A stretch of DNA of 56,233 bases from Candidatus Melainabacteria bacterium. Its GTDB lineage: Bacteria > Cyanobacteriota > Vampirovibrionia > Obscuribacterales > Obscuribacteraceae. The translations under genes and the position numbers were made by a program. Under the pieces are notes generated by a model that was not told the origin of the DNA, did no database searches, and saw only the letters and a program-made list of their open reading frames with translations. How positions within the stretch are numbered: the stretch's first letter is position 1; each line of letters starts with the position of its first letter. Shown piece by piece: positions 15,600-24,585 of this stretch. The stretch covers positions 75,814-132,046 of the forward strand of contig PLZS01000101.1 in assembly GCA_003153555.1 (NCBI GenBank), read 5' to 3'.

Positions 15600-17834
15600 C
15601 TAAAGAATTTTTCCATGTAGCATCGGTTGAATAATCCCGTCAGACGAATCGCGGATAGATAAATCTTGCAACTGCTTTCTGAGTTTCAAGTTGGCCAGGG
15701 CTAAAGCCGCATCTCCTGTCAATCTTGTCACTAGATTCTCATCCTCAGGATTGGCTATCTCCGTATTCCACTGAACGCACATTAATCCGAATATCTCGCC
15801 AAGCAGTACCAGAGGCACGCACAGACCGTTTTTTACCAGCGCTGAAACATGTAGACAACGTGGACCTGGTTTTGAGCTGTTAAATGAGTGAGGCTGACCA
15901 CGTCTTATCGACCAACAGTCACTAATGGCAAATCCTTTCCTTTCGGTTATTGCGTCGCCCCAGCTTGCCACTCTCTCCAACCAGTTTTTGGATTCATCGA
16001 AAACAAACAATTCACCTGATGTGTCAGGACACAACTTAGCGCCAAACTGAGCAACTATTGCATTTGCCTCCTGGTCAGTGTCACAAATTTGCAGGTACTC
16101 CCCTAGTTGTGTCAAAAGCTCCATTTGAGTTGCATAACGCCTAAGATCATTAGCCTGAATGGACAATAACTCGTTAACCTTCTTAATGCTGTTGCGCTCT
16201 TCCAGCAGAGCTTCTTCGTTGTCTCGAAAGAGCCTCTCTGCGTGTCGACGTTCAGAAATGTCTCGGATGACACCGACGGCATACCAGGTATCGTCAATTT
16301 GGATGGATGACACCGCGAGCTCAATCGGAATCTCACTGCCATCCGCTCTTATTGCCTCTAACTCAAGCATCTTTCCAAGAATGGGACCCTGTCCTGTCAT
16401 CTTGAAGTTAGCTAGCCCTGCACTAAAAGCCTCATAATAGCGAGCTGGAGCGAGTATCGAATGCACACTTTTGCCAATTACATCGTCAGACTTGTAGCCG
16501 AATATTTTCTCTGCTGCATCATTCCAGACAGTGATATTGCCGTCCTGCTCCATGCATACGATGGCATCAAGTGCTCCTTCACAAATCAGTCTAAAGAGCT
16601 TTTCACTGTATTCGACCTTTTCTGCGCTTCTTTTAGCTTCCGTAAAATCTCGACTGATGATTGACGCACCGACAACATTGCCAGATGAGTCTTTGACTGG
16701 AGAGAGACTGAGCGAAACATCAATGCATTGTCCATCTTTTTTCAGGCGCTTCGTTTCGAAATGATCGATACACTCACCTGCCGCCAACCTCTTCATCAAC
16801 TCAGGAATCTCATCTAAACGATCAGTAGGGATGACGCACGACACAGAGTTTCCCAGCATCTCCTCTGTCGAATAGCCGTATATTGTCTCTGCCGCCTTAT
16901 TCCAGTTGGTGACAATACCATCGAGTGATTCGGAAATTATGGCATCGTTTGAATGTTCAACGATGGACGCCATCAGCCTTAGCTCCTCTTCCTGTCGCAA
17001 CTGCTGCGTAATATCACGCCCAGAGGCGATCAAGCCAGCAACTTCGCCATTTTGATCTCGGTAAGAACTTGCGTTAAAGGAACATGTGATTGCCTCACCA
17101 GATCGGCCTGGCCAGCTGACTCTAAAATCACTGATAGAGCCATCCGAAAGTGTCTTATTGAACGCGTCAGTTAATTCTCGCAATTGCTCCGGCTTTTTTT
17201 CTAAAGCACTTAGATGTATGCCAATCAGCTGAGTGCGGGGCGCACCATAGAGCTTCTCCGCGGCTAAATTTGCTGCGGTGATCACGCCTTCGCAGTTGAA
17301 CACCGTGATGGCATCAGCGCTTGATTCGAACAGCATTTTAGAATCCTGACACGCACAGACTGTGTTGTTGATGATCTGCTCATACTTTCTAAGATTGCTG
17401 AGGGCAACAACATATTTTATAGACCGTGATATATGCTCAGCCGTGATCTGACTTTTGACGAGGATATCAAACGGCTCACTCTTAATGGCTTTTTTAGACT
17501 CGAGCGCATCGTCGCAAGAATTAGCTAGCGCTACACAGGGCACGGTTGGGGCTTCGGTTGTCACCCGCCTTATTGTTTCTATGGTCGGGCGAGGTTCCTC
17601 AACGAGATCAATCACTATCAAGTCGGCCCGATTGTCACTTAGAATTTTAAAAGCCGTCTCTAACTCACTGACACATTGAACATCAACGGGCATATCCATC
17701 TGCCGCAAATGCTCTTGGATTACTTCTGCATCATTTTTATTTCTCTCGACCAGCAATATCTTCATGCACTCTTCAGGAATGCGTTGCTTCTCGATCGACA
17801 GTTCATCATCTATTACCTGGTCAATCACGTTCAT
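15600..17834 (-). CDS. Receiver-PAS-PAS-PAS-GAF sensory protein lacking an output domain
   Basis: 744 residues from the ATG at 17834 (preceded by AAGGG, 6 nt); a longer frame begins at 17855. Order: receiver-like domain about 20-145 (MKILLVERNKND, then LIVIDL with the candidate phospho-Asp), PAS1 (MLFESSADAITVFNCEGVI), PAS2 (IVEHSNDAIISESLDGIVTNWN), PAS3 (LICEGALDAIVCMEQDGNITVWN), coiled linker, GAF about 560-710. The last residues are LRKQLQDLSIRDSSDGI, which corresponds to the helix and SIRDxLTGL start of a GGDEF domain in cyanobacterial-type GAF-GGDEF proteins, but the protein ends 10 residues later. So the output domain is missing. It may signal through partners, perhaps the degenerate GGDEF protein encoded downstream. 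Confidence 0.82.
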   Translation of the reverse strand: MNVIDQVIDDELSIEKQRIPEECMKILLVERNKNDAEVIQEHLRQMDMPVDVQCVSELETAFKILSDNRADLIVIDLVEEPRPTIETIRRVTTEAPTVPCVALANSCDDALESKKAIKSEPFDILVKSQITAEHISRSIKYVVALSNLRKYEQIINNTVCACQDSKMLFESSADAITVFNCEGVITAANLAAEKLYGAPRTQLIGIHLSALEKKPEQLRELTDAFNKTLSDGSISDFRVSWPGRSGEAITCSFNASSYRDQNGEVAGLIASGRDITQQLRQEEELRLMASIVEHSNDAIISESLDGIVTNWNKAAETIYGYSTEEMLGNSVSCVIPTDRLDEIPELMKRLAAGECIDHFETKRLKKDGQCIDVSLSLSPVKDSSGNVVGASIISRDFTEAKRSAEKVEYSEKLFRLICEGALDAIVCMEQDGNITVWNDAAEKIFGYKSDDVIGKSVHSILAPARYYEAFSAGLANFKMTGQGPILGKMLELEAIRADGSEIPIELAVSSIQIDDTWYAVGVIRDISERRHAERLFRDNEEALLEERNSIKKVNELLSIQANDLRRYATQMELLTQLGEYLQICDTDQEANAIVAQFGAKLCPDTSGELFVFDESKNWLERVASWGDAITERKGFAISDCWSIRRGQPHSFNSSKPGPRCLHVSALVKNGLCVPLVLLGEIFGLMCVQWNTEIANPEDENLVTRLTGDAALALANLKLRKQLQDLSIRDSSDGIIQPMLHGKIL

Positions 17835-18168
17835 TGTTACCCTTAGCAGATGCATCCAGCTTCAATCGATACTACGGGCGATACTATCGCCAGATGTCTG
17901 GATCCTCTCCACACAAGTTAGCTCTTCGGTATTAAACCCGTCCTTATTCTGTTTCAGAAAATCGACAGCAGCAGCACGCTGACCGACTGGATCACCAGTG
18001 TCGATGCCTTATAAGAACAGGGGCTGGCTCTTTTCGCCATGCATGACTGTCTCCAATGAGTTTAGTTGCTAACACAACCAGGATAGTGACAATCACTCAC
18101 CTGGGTAACGCCCATCAGAACGAGTTCAAATCACTCTCAAGGATGAGGTTTTTTCACAAGCTGCGAAA
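17835..18168. other. Intergenic region upstream of the PAS/GAF sensor
   Basis: About 330 bp with no supported gene. Together with the two palindrome copies that follow (18169-18229) it separates the sensor gene from the glycine-zipper protein gene on the same strand. No clear promoter was found. Confidence 0.45.
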
Positions 18169-18190
18169 TTTCTGCCGATATCGGTAGAAA
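18169..18190. repeat. Dispersed palindrome copy 2 (imperfect)
   Basis: 22 bp around GCCGATATCGGT with one G/T mismatch in the arms. It is 20 bp from copy 3, the only place in the window where two copies are close together. Confidence 0.85.
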
Positions 18191-18209
18191 ACAGGCCATT
18201 GGGTCGGAT

Positions 18210-18229
18210 TTTTACCGATATCGGTAAAA
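18210..18229. repeat. Dispersed palindrome copy 3
   Basis: Perfect 20-bp palindrome with the core ACCGATATCGGT and T4/A4 arms; 13 bp after the stop (18243) of the minus-strand glycine-zipper protein gene. Confidence 0.92.
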
Positions 18230-18242
18230 CTTCCCGCGTTTA

Positions 18243-19358
18243 CTACATGGCCGTGGAGCTAGTTGCAACAGTTGCTGGAGCATCCAATTGAAGATTAAAT
18301 GCATCGCCAGAGCCCAAATTTACATTATCTCCTTTTCGGAGCATTAAGCTTTCTGCCACACCAAGTCCGGCGCCTAAACCAAGGCCAGCAATCGCTCCTC
18401 GTCCTGCACCCCTACCGTGTCCTGCAATCGCACCAATCACGGTGCCCAACAGAGCGCCCGATCCGGCGCCAATTGCACCATGGATAGCAGCCTTTTCGAC
18501 TTTTTGTTTCGTGGTTTCGCCTCTAAAGACGTCGCTTTGAGCGCCAGATGCAAGCTGAAATTTACCGAGTGTGCCAACGATGTGAGCTGTGATTGGCGTT
18601 TCAACACCATCGGGCGTTCTCAGTTTTGTGAACTTAAGTCCAAGATTGCCTGAATGCGACATCCTGGCACCGGGAACTGCATCCGTAACTTGACCTAGAA
18701 GCAGCGAACCAGCCGGAATCTCGGTATCACCAAGGTTGATGGGTTGAGCCAAGCTCGCTTCTATTTTGTCTCCGACCCGAGCCGATTGACTTGAAATTGA
18801 AGTATTTACCGTCACTGGCATCATCATGCCAGCTGGAATGTAAGCAACGCGACCTTGGCGATAATAAGGATAGGATCCAGATGACGTTGTGGTGGTACCG
18901 GCTTGTCCGATGCTCGGCTTATTAGAGCCAGTCAAATTGGCAATATATGTATTAATCGAACTTGAATTACGAAGTGACGCTTTTAAACCAGTTGCCCACT
19001 TGTTTGCCAGAGCCGTTGAAGTTATCCCCTGATGCTTGGCGCTAGCGGCGTCTGCTGTGGCTACATAGAAGCCACCAAGGGTCAGCACAGGCTGTCCGTT
19101 GACGAAAGTAACTTTGACAGCATTGGGTGATTTGTCAGTAGATGCAACCAGTGCATTGTCAATATTTTTCTGCATTGCGCTGGCACGTTGGCTTGCGGTC
19201 TGTCCGCCGGCACCCAACGGAACGCTGAAAGCAGGCGATCCAGCAATGCGCACTGACGAGTCAGCCATCGCCGGTAGTATTGCACCTGCAGCAATCTGGC
19301 TAGTCATTATAGTTGCCAGCAAGATTCTTCTAGAACGGTCAAGTTGGGAAAAGGTCAT
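18243..19358 (-). CDS. Secreted protein with beta domain and glycine-zipper segment
   Basis: 371 residues. Residues 1-33 are a signal peptide (RRILLATIMTSQIAAGAILPAMADS). About 70-140 is a small domain with FVNGQPVLTLGGFYVATADAASA. About 170-260 resembles the VirB10/TrbI-like beta domain in its pattern of IPAG turns: YIPAGMMMPVTVNTSISSQSARVGDKIEA, then TEIPAGSLLLGQVTDAVPGARM. About 290-340 is a glycine zipper (GAIGAGSGALLGTVIGAIAGHGRGAGRGAIAGLGLGAGLG), which usually spans or inserts in the outer membrane. No conjugation or type IV secretion genes are nearby, so I read this as an envelope protein sharing the fold and not as a transfer component. Two palindrome copies follow the gene. Confidence 0.7.
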   Translation of the reverse strand: MTFSQLDRSRRILLATIMTSQIAAGAILPAMADSSVRIAGSPAFSVPLGAGGQTASQRASAMQKNIDNALVASTDKSPNAVKVTFVNGQPVLTLGGFYVATADAASAKHQGITSTALANKWATGLKASLRNSSSINTYIANLTGSNKPSIGQAGTTTTSSGSYPYYRQGRVAYIPAGMMMPVTVNTSISSQSARVGDKIEASLAQPINLGDTEIPAGSLLLGQVTDAVPGARMSHSGNLGLKFTKLRTPDGVETPITAHIVGTLGKFQLASGAQSDVFRGETTKQKVEKAAIHGAIGAGSGALLGTVIGAIAGHGRGAGRGAIAGLGLGAGLGVAESLMLRKGDNVNLGSGDAFNLQLDAPATVATSSTAM

Positions 19359-19459
19359 GAGATTGTCCTCGTTTCAGTACATGTATCAGTTCGACGCTGG
19401 GGAATCCTAAGTGTTTCCGCCAGCGTGATCAGCGTCTATGAGATAACACGTTCTTTACG

Positions 19460-19798
19460 TCAGGCTGATTTCAAGTCCTCGTCAGGATGTGTGAAAGCAG
19501 TCAAGTTCTCGTCTTCGGGTGCGGAAGGTTTAGCGCCCAATTTATCAGCAAGTTCCTGCGCTTTATCAGCATCAAGCCCTTTTGCAGTGCCAAGTTCCTG
19601 CGACTCTGTGGAGAATTTCGCAATGGACGGGCTTGCCATCTTTGTGAATTCGCCTTTCTTTTCGTCGAGCCTCTTCATAGCATCGCTCGAGGTCAGTTCA
19701 GTAAGAAAGCCGTCAATTCCCTCACGCACGTCATGGCCTTTTTTTGATGAACCGAAGAGGAAGCCAAACAGTGCTCCTAGACAAAACGATCTAAACAT
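19460..19798 (-). CDS. YtxH-like membrane-anchored small protein
   Basis: 112 residues from the ATG at 19798, which has a ribosome-binding site (GGAGGT, 7 nt away); the longer TTG start at 19813 overlaps that site and is unlikely. The N-terminus FRSFCLGALFGFLFGSSKKGHDVREGIDGFL has the pattern of YtxH-type proteins: a short hydrophobic anchor ending in a Gly/Ser-Lys-Lys-Gly turn. The remainder is a charged, helical, soluble tail. Function unknown; YtxH-like proteins are often general-stress or envelope-associated. It is on the same strand as the glycine-zipper gene, 101 bp upstream. Confidence 0.68.
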   Translation of the reverse strand: MFRSFCLGALFGFLFGSSKKGHDVREGIDGFLTELTSSDAMKRLDEKKGEFTKMASPSIAKFSTESQELGTAKGLDADKAQELADKLGAKPSAPEDENLTAFTHPDEDLKSA

Positions 19799-20206
19799 TT
19801 CGATTACCTCCAAGTGTATGCATCGGCTTAGATTCGGGGTTCCGGCCCTGGTGAGGGTCGAGCCGCATCCCTAAAATCACTCTGTGATTCCAATATCCAG
19901 CCACTCTCAGGGCGCACAATCGGTTCGAAATGTTCCAATAAGAGCTGCTAATTTCTGCTAATTTCTAAAGCTGTTACCTGTGCCGAGTCATACTAAATGC
20001 CTAGGTTCATGGTGTAAGGCGCCAGTCAGGTAAGGATAGAAGCACGTCGAGCGTCGATAACTTGACCGCATATCCCCAAGCACGGGCGGAATACCCGCGC
20101 TTTACGCAGGGAGAACACAGCTGCATCTTCGGGGTTTACCCCAGCCATTTGCCGAAAAAGCTAAGCTAGACTACTCTTGGAGCAGAGAGATGCTCCGAGG
20201 ATAACC
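19799..20206. other. Divergent intergenic region before the CHASE2 kinase operon
   Basis: About 400 bp between divergent genes, so promoters for both directions should lie here. It holds a direct repeat of GCTAATTTCT (19947-19966) and the palindrome GGGGTTTACCCC (20131-20142). I see no clear sigma-70 promoter pair. Confidence 0.5.
20131..20142. promoter_or_regulatory. GGGGTTTACCCC palindrome, candidate operator
   Basis: 12-bp inverted repeat (GGGGT-TT-ACCCC) centred about 70 bp before the kinase start. It differs by one base from the core of the palindrome upstream of the VIT/vWA gene (10647-10658), and both are followed by AG. A looser version (GGGGTGATACCCC) lies at 51159-51171 before pilB. 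NarL-type regulators bind short inverted repeats, so autoregulation by the gene at 22081 is a reasonable guess. Confidence 0.4.
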
Positions 20207-22081
20207 ATGAGGCTATCGCTGGCGCCCGTTAAACGCCTGCTACCCGCTGGACTAAAAGTACATGGACGCGATGGACTTTTGTTTCAACGCCTGTTTTGGG
20301 GAGCAATGGCAGGATGCTTGGCGACGCTTCTTTTAGCGGAGTCGCCGATTTTAGAATCGATGGAATTGAACATGCTCGAGTGGCGGTACAAAGTGGCAGA
20401 CCGGATCGCATCAATATTTCCCAAACCGAAAAAGTCGCAAGATATCAGTCTTGTCAATTTCGATGACCTGTCACAGTTTGACCTCGGAATCGCTCGGTTC
20501 AATGATCAAGCCTCCCAACAAAAGCTAGCGAATGCCCTCGAAGTCATCGAAAGCGGACAGCCGACAATGGTTGTAATCGATCTCGATTTACGAGGCGCCA
20601 CCAATCTAGAGCTGATCAACGTCATCAAAAAATATAGAAACGTGATAGTTGCCCTGTTTGGAAGTCTTGAAGGCAGCACTGAATTGCCTGCGGCAGACTT
20701 TTTGTCACACGCCGCCTCATACGGCTACGATGAACTGATCCACGAGCCAAATGGCTTGGTGTGCAGATTACCGATCAATTATAGAGGCATCGACAGCTCA
20801 AACGAAGGAAACTTCAGCGCCGAAGGCTTAGCGCCAGTGCCGTCCTTAACTGAGGCAGTGATCAATTACTACCGACGAGTCAAAGGAGTGGGTCCGCCCA
20901 GCCAATTTTTTTCGGTGCCATCTGACCAACCTTTATATATGAGTTACCGACGTATTGATTATCCGACAATTTCATTACGAGACACAATGCAGCCAGATTT
21001 TGACCCGGCGCAGTTTCGCGACCGCATAGTTATTATCGGATCGACCTTCACGCAACGGCACAACGATGTCAAAAAGAAAAGTCCATTTCAAGAATCAATT
21101 CCGGATATAGACCTGCATGCCGACGCGATCTCCACGTTGCTCAACGACGACGTGATTTACAGTTTTCCGAAAAACATCTCTCACCATCTTCTGCTTTTGA
21201 TTGGTGCCGCATTCGGTGCGGTTGCCTCAATTTTGCCGCTCGGGATGAGAACGGCCGCCTATCTGTTCACTTCAATGACTTTGGTAGTGGTGGCTCAACT
21301 AGCCTTTCAAGTTTTCCATCTTGCCCTGCCAACCGCCTCACCACTTGCGGTGCTTACTTTGGGTTTTAGTCTCGGTACCTTCATCTATCTAGACACTGAC
21401 CTGCGGCAACGAAATAGAGAATTGGCCCAAGCTCGGGAGTCAATGCAAGTCAGAGCCGAGGAAGAACGACAGCGAATTGCTGAGGATCTTCACGATGAAA
21501 CTTTGCCCGCGCTCTCTTCTGTGGCGCGCATGGCTGACCGACTTGCCCACGAGTTGGAAGACAACCCAGTGCCCACTCTGATGCGCGAAAAGCTTGATCA
21601 TGCCGTCGTTGAAATGCGCCGCGTCATTAACGACCTCCACCCATCTGTGTTGGAGACCATGGGTTTCAAACCGGCGATAGAAAATTTGGTGGCGATCTGT
21701 GCCCGCGAAACTGGAATCGAAAGTAATTTCGAAGATGGAGACGGGAGATCAGACTACAACATGACCAATTTCACCAAGCTTCAGCTGTACAGAATCGTCC
21801 AAGAAAGCCTCAACAACGTACAAAAACACTCTGCCGCATCGATAGTCGAACTAAATATTCGAGAACATGAGGGTTACCTTTTCATCGTCGTGACGGACAA
21901 TGGGAAAGGGATCAACTTTAAAGCGATCAGGAAGGATGCACATGGTTTGCTCAACGTGCGCCAACGGGCACAACTAATAGGTGCTCTGGTCGAATGGAAA
22001 AAACCGGAAAAGTATCCCACGGGAACAGAACTGAGGCTTAAGATACCAGTCGTAGAAACTCCAACAACAGGTGAAGCTTGA
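20207..22081 (+). CDS. CHASE2-domain sensor histidine kinase (NarX/DesK-type)
   Basis: 624 residues from the ATG at 20207, preceded by GAGG; a longer TTG start at 20177 is less likely. Order: a first membrane helix (LFWGAMAGCLATLLLAES), a CHASE2 extracytoplasmic domain to about residue 315 (ISLVNFDDLS, MVVIDLDLRG, FRDRIVIIGSTF, DLHADAISTLL), then three membrane helices (about 320-395), typical of CHASE2 proteins. The kinase part has the HisKA_3 H-box RIAEDLHDETLPALS with the phospho-accepting His429, and a HATPase domain: RIVQESLNNVQKHS, VTDNGKGI, HGLLNVRQRAQLIGA, GTELRLKIP. It overlaps the response-regulator gene by one base (TGATG), so the two form a translationally coupled pair. Confidence 0.92.
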   Translation: MRLSLAPVKRLLPAGLKVHGRDGLLFQRLFWGAMAGCLATLLLAESPILESMELNMLEWRYKVADRIASIFPKPKKSQDISLVNFDDLSQFDLGIARFNDQASQQKLANALEVIESGQPTMVVIDLDLRGATNLELINVIKKYRNVIVALFGSLEGSTELPAADFLSHAASYGYDELIHEPNGLVCRLPINYRGIDSSNEGNFSAEGLAPVPSLTEAVINYYRRVKGVGPPSQFFSVPSDQPLYMSYRRIDYPTISLRDTMQPDFDPAQFRDRIVIIGSTFTQRHNDVKKKSPFQESIPDIDLHADAISTLLNDDVIYSFPKNISHHLLLLIGAAFGAVASILPLGMRTAAYLFTSMTLVVVAQLAFQVFHLALPTASPLAVLTLGFSLGTFIYLDTDLRQRNRELAQARESMQVRAEEERQRIAEDLHDETLPALSSVARMADRLAHELEDNPVPTLMREKLDHAVVEMRRVINDLHPSVLETMGFKPAIENLVAICARETGIESNFEDGDGRSDYNMTNFTKLQLYRIVQESLNNVQKHSAASIVELNIREHEGYLFIVVTDNGKGINFKAIRKDAHGLLNVRQRAQLIGALVEWKKPEKYPTGTELRLKIPVVETPTTGEA

Positions 22082-22806
22082 TGACGATTTTGATCGTTGA
22101 TGATGAAGAACGCGACCGGATGTGGCTCAAGAACCTTTTGGTTCAGAACTTTCCAGAACGCCAACCGATCCACGAAGCGCATGACGGTCAACAGGCTGTA
22201 GACATGGCATTGAAGCTCAAGCCGAATCTGGTTTTTCTCGATATCAAAATGCCTCAATTATCGGGCATTAAAGCGGCAGAAATGATTCTGCAAAAGCTCC
22301 CGGAAACAGGAGTGGTCATGCTTTCCAATTTTTCTGACGAAGTCTACGTTCGCCAGTTGTGGAAGATTGTTCCTCCAAACGGAGTATTTGGCTATGTGCT
22401 AAAAAATGCCTCCAACGAGCAAGTCGTAGAGGCGGCAAGAGCCGTGATATCTGGCGATTGTTGGATTCACCCAGGTATTGCCAGAGTAATTCAGCGAACT
22501 CAAAATAGAGCCACGAGTTTAACTAGCGCAGAATATGAAGCGCTTGTATGTATCGCGCTTGGAATGACGGACCACGCTATCGCCAAAAGACTCTATTTAA
22601 CAGAAAAAGCTGTTCAATCAAGACTCAAATCTCTCTACGCGAAATTAGGAATTCCAGGCAGAGGCGAATCGCATGAAAGTGAATTCAATCAACGTTGCAG
22701 AGCCTGCTATGTTGCCACCAGACGCGGACTTATCAACCAATCCGAGTTAGACGATTGGGAATCCAAGCTTGAAGAAAAGAACAAGGGGGGGCCTGCTCAG
22801 GTCTAA
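22081..22806 (+). CDS. NarL/FixJ-family response regulator
   Basis: 241 residues from ATG 22081. The receiver has the acidic pair in MTILIVDDEERD, the phospho-acceptor Asp54 in VFLDIKMPQLSG, and GYVLKNAS with the conserved Lys. The LuxR-type HTH follows at about 145-200: LTSAEYEALVCIALGMTDHAIAKRLYLTEKAVQSRLKSLYAKLGI. A 40-residue tail with QRCRACYVATRRGLI is longer than in most NarL proteins. It should be phosphorylated by the CHASE2 kinase encoded just before it and act as a DNA-binding dimer. The secreted-protein gene starts 3 bp after its stop, so all three genes share a transcript. Confidence 0.92.
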   Translation: MTILIVDDEERDRMWLKNLLVQNFPERQPIHEAHDGQQAVDMALKLKPNLVFLDIKMPQLSGIKAAEMILQKLPETGVVMLSNFSDEVYVRQLWKIVPPNGVFGYVLKNASNEQVVEAARAVISGDCWIHPGIARVIQRTQNRATSLTSAEYEALVCIALGMTDHAIAKRLYLTEKAVQSRLKSLYAKLGIPGRGESHESEFNQRCRACYVATRRGLINQSELDDWESKLEEKNKGGPAQV

Positions 22807-22809
22807 CAG

Positions 22810-24495
22810 ATGAAGAGACTAAGGAAATGGACACCGATCACTTGCACACTGCTTTCGATAGCAGCATATACCGTTGCCATTACCTGTAGTGCACAGGCTC
22901 AACCGGAAGCCAAAATGATGATGAAATCGATGGCACCACATAAGGTGCCGAGCATCATCCCGGCACCTCAATCAGGCATAAAACTGATCGAAGATATTTC
23001 TCAAAAGATGCACTCGATCAAGGGTCCTGTCATAGCAATGACGGGGGCGAAGCAGCTCTATGCGCCACCACCGCAAGAAAAATCTCCGGGACCGACAATC
23101 CCCACGCTGACAATCAAACCACCCGTAGTCGCATACGGATACGGATATATGCCGCGCGAAGCTGACCGTGAAGTGGCTATGGACAAAAAAACTAATGAAG
23201 AATCCAAAACCAGAAGAAAGGCACAGCTTGTGGCGCAGGGCGAGGAGGGAAAAGACAGGGACAAAGGGTCCTCATATTCAGGAGATGAGCTAGCCTCCGC
23301 TGGTCGTCGCCAATCATCATCACGATGGGACTTTGCACCGAATAATTGGAAAAAGGAGGCGCCGGTTTTAGCCTCTAGACCCGAGCCTACTTCTTACGGC
23401 AGAACGGCTAATGATTCTCTGGCACGGATGGCTAACGGGCCGCTCGGAGTCGCTGTCTCTAAATTTGGCGGCGCACTACAACATGCAGAGAACTTACAAA
23501 GGGCTGCCGAAGCTGGCAAAGCGGACGCAACGGTTGCTAAACCTAAAGCAGCGCGCACTGAAGCAAGCTTGAAAATTGCGAGCAAGAGCTTTTGGGAACG
23601 AGGGCAAACTTATCCGCAACCGGGCTATTCTAATGCCGCCAACGTCAAAGACGCTCGAATCAGTTCTGCAGCTGGATCAGCAGGTATGGCTGTTGACGAC
23701 GGAGTACAGGAACAGCAAGCACAATCTCCACCGTTAACATCCAGTTCGTATAAATACAACCGCATGCCCCCAACAAACATGGGCAAATACGTTGGAGCGC
23801 CCGGCGATAATCAATACACTCAAAATGCAAACAACAGTCCAATAATCCGTGACTACCGGGGTAAACAGATCGCGACACAATCGGCTAGTGCTGCTGCACC
23901 TGCGGCCTCAGGGCCAGCCGCCCCAAGCCAGACAATAGCCATGTTGCCTGTTGCTGCAACATTCGGTGGCGCGGGTGGTGGCGCCTCTGATCAGCTCTCT
24001 GGTCAGCTCTCTGGTGCAAACTTTAGTACTTTCTCCAAAAAGAAAACTGAAATTGCTATGTTGCCACCAAATGTGATTACAGGAATTCCGCTGGTTCGTC
24101 TTGGCAGCTCCGCTCTTGACGCCAATCGAGCCTTAACTTCTGTCAAAGGCAACAAGCTAAAACAACAATATTTAAGTGGTTGGACTGTGCTTGTTCTGTA
24201 CAAAGCCAACTCAAGCGAACCTGCAATGCATGTCTACATGCGTCATGGACTCGTGGAAGCGTTGAGAATTTTCGACAGTTCGTTCATTGCACCAGATTTC
24301 GGAGTGCAACTTAACGACGATGTTCAAACAGTAAAAGCAAAATTCGGCGAACCAGCCTTCATGCTGCGCGAACTGGATTGCCCGACGGCACAAAATTACG
24401 TTTATCCGATCAGCCAAGTCAGTTTTGAATTAGCCAAACCTACAAACGCCAGTTCACCAAAAGTGGTGAGCGTCCTCATCTTCACGGTGAAGTAG
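22810..24495 (+). CDS. Secreted protein sharing three blocks with the VIT/vWA protein
   Basis: 561 residues. Signal peptide about 1-31 (MKRLRKWTPITCTLLSIAAYTVAITCSAQAQ). The middle is a low-complexity Ala/Pro/Ser/Gly-rich region in which three blocks also found in the VIT/vWA protein (7902-10517) appear in the same order: SRWDFAPNNWKKEAPV at about 170, TNMGKYVGAPGDNQY at about 320, PIIRDYRG at about 342. The C-terminal domain (about 445-561) is compact and beta-rich: YLSGWTVLVLYKANSS, HVYMRHGLVEALRIF, VQTVKAKFGEPAFML, KVVSVLIFTVK. No known family. Being the third gene of the kinase/regulator operon suggests it is a signal-input partner or a product of the same envelope response, and the shared blocks tie it to the VIT/vWA protein. 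Confidence 0.75.
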   Translation: MKRLRKWTPITCTLLSIAAYTVAITCSAQAQPEAKMMMKSMAPHKVPSIIPAPQSGIKLIEDISQKMHSIKGPVIAMTGAKQLYAPPPQEKSPGPTIPTLTIKPPVVAYGYGYMPREADREVAMDKKTNEESKTRRKAQLVAQGEEGKDRDKGSSYSGDELASAGRRQSSSRWDFAPNNWKKEAPVLASRPEPTSYGRTANDSLARMANGPLGVAVSKFGGALQHAENLQRAAEAGKADATVAKPKAARTEASLKIASKSFWERGQTYPQPGYSNAANVKDARISSAAGSAGMAVDDGVQEQQAQSPPLTSSSYKYNRMPPTNMGKYVGAPGDNQYTQNANNSPIIRDYRGKQIATQSASAAAPAASGPAAPSQTIAMLPVAATFGGAGGGASDQLSGQLSGANFSTFSKKKTEIAMLPPNVITGIPLVRLGSSALDANRALTSVKGNKLKQQYLSGWTVLVLYKANSSEPAMHVYMRHGLVEALRIFDSSFIAPDFGVQLNDDVQTVKAKFGEPAFMLRELDCPTAQNYVYPISQVSFELAKPTNASSPKVVSVLIFTVK

Positions 24496-24585
24496 AACGA
24501 CTGGGAGTCATCGGTTTAAATTCGCCAGGGCGCTTATTCAGTGGGTCTCTTGCTGAACAACGGACTAAGGGAAAAGCTCAGCTAA

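Noticed and set aside
18243..19358. Glycine-zipper protein as a TrbI/VirB10 conjugation protein
   Set aside because: Only the IPAG-turn pattern is similar; no other type IV secretion or transfer gene is nearby.
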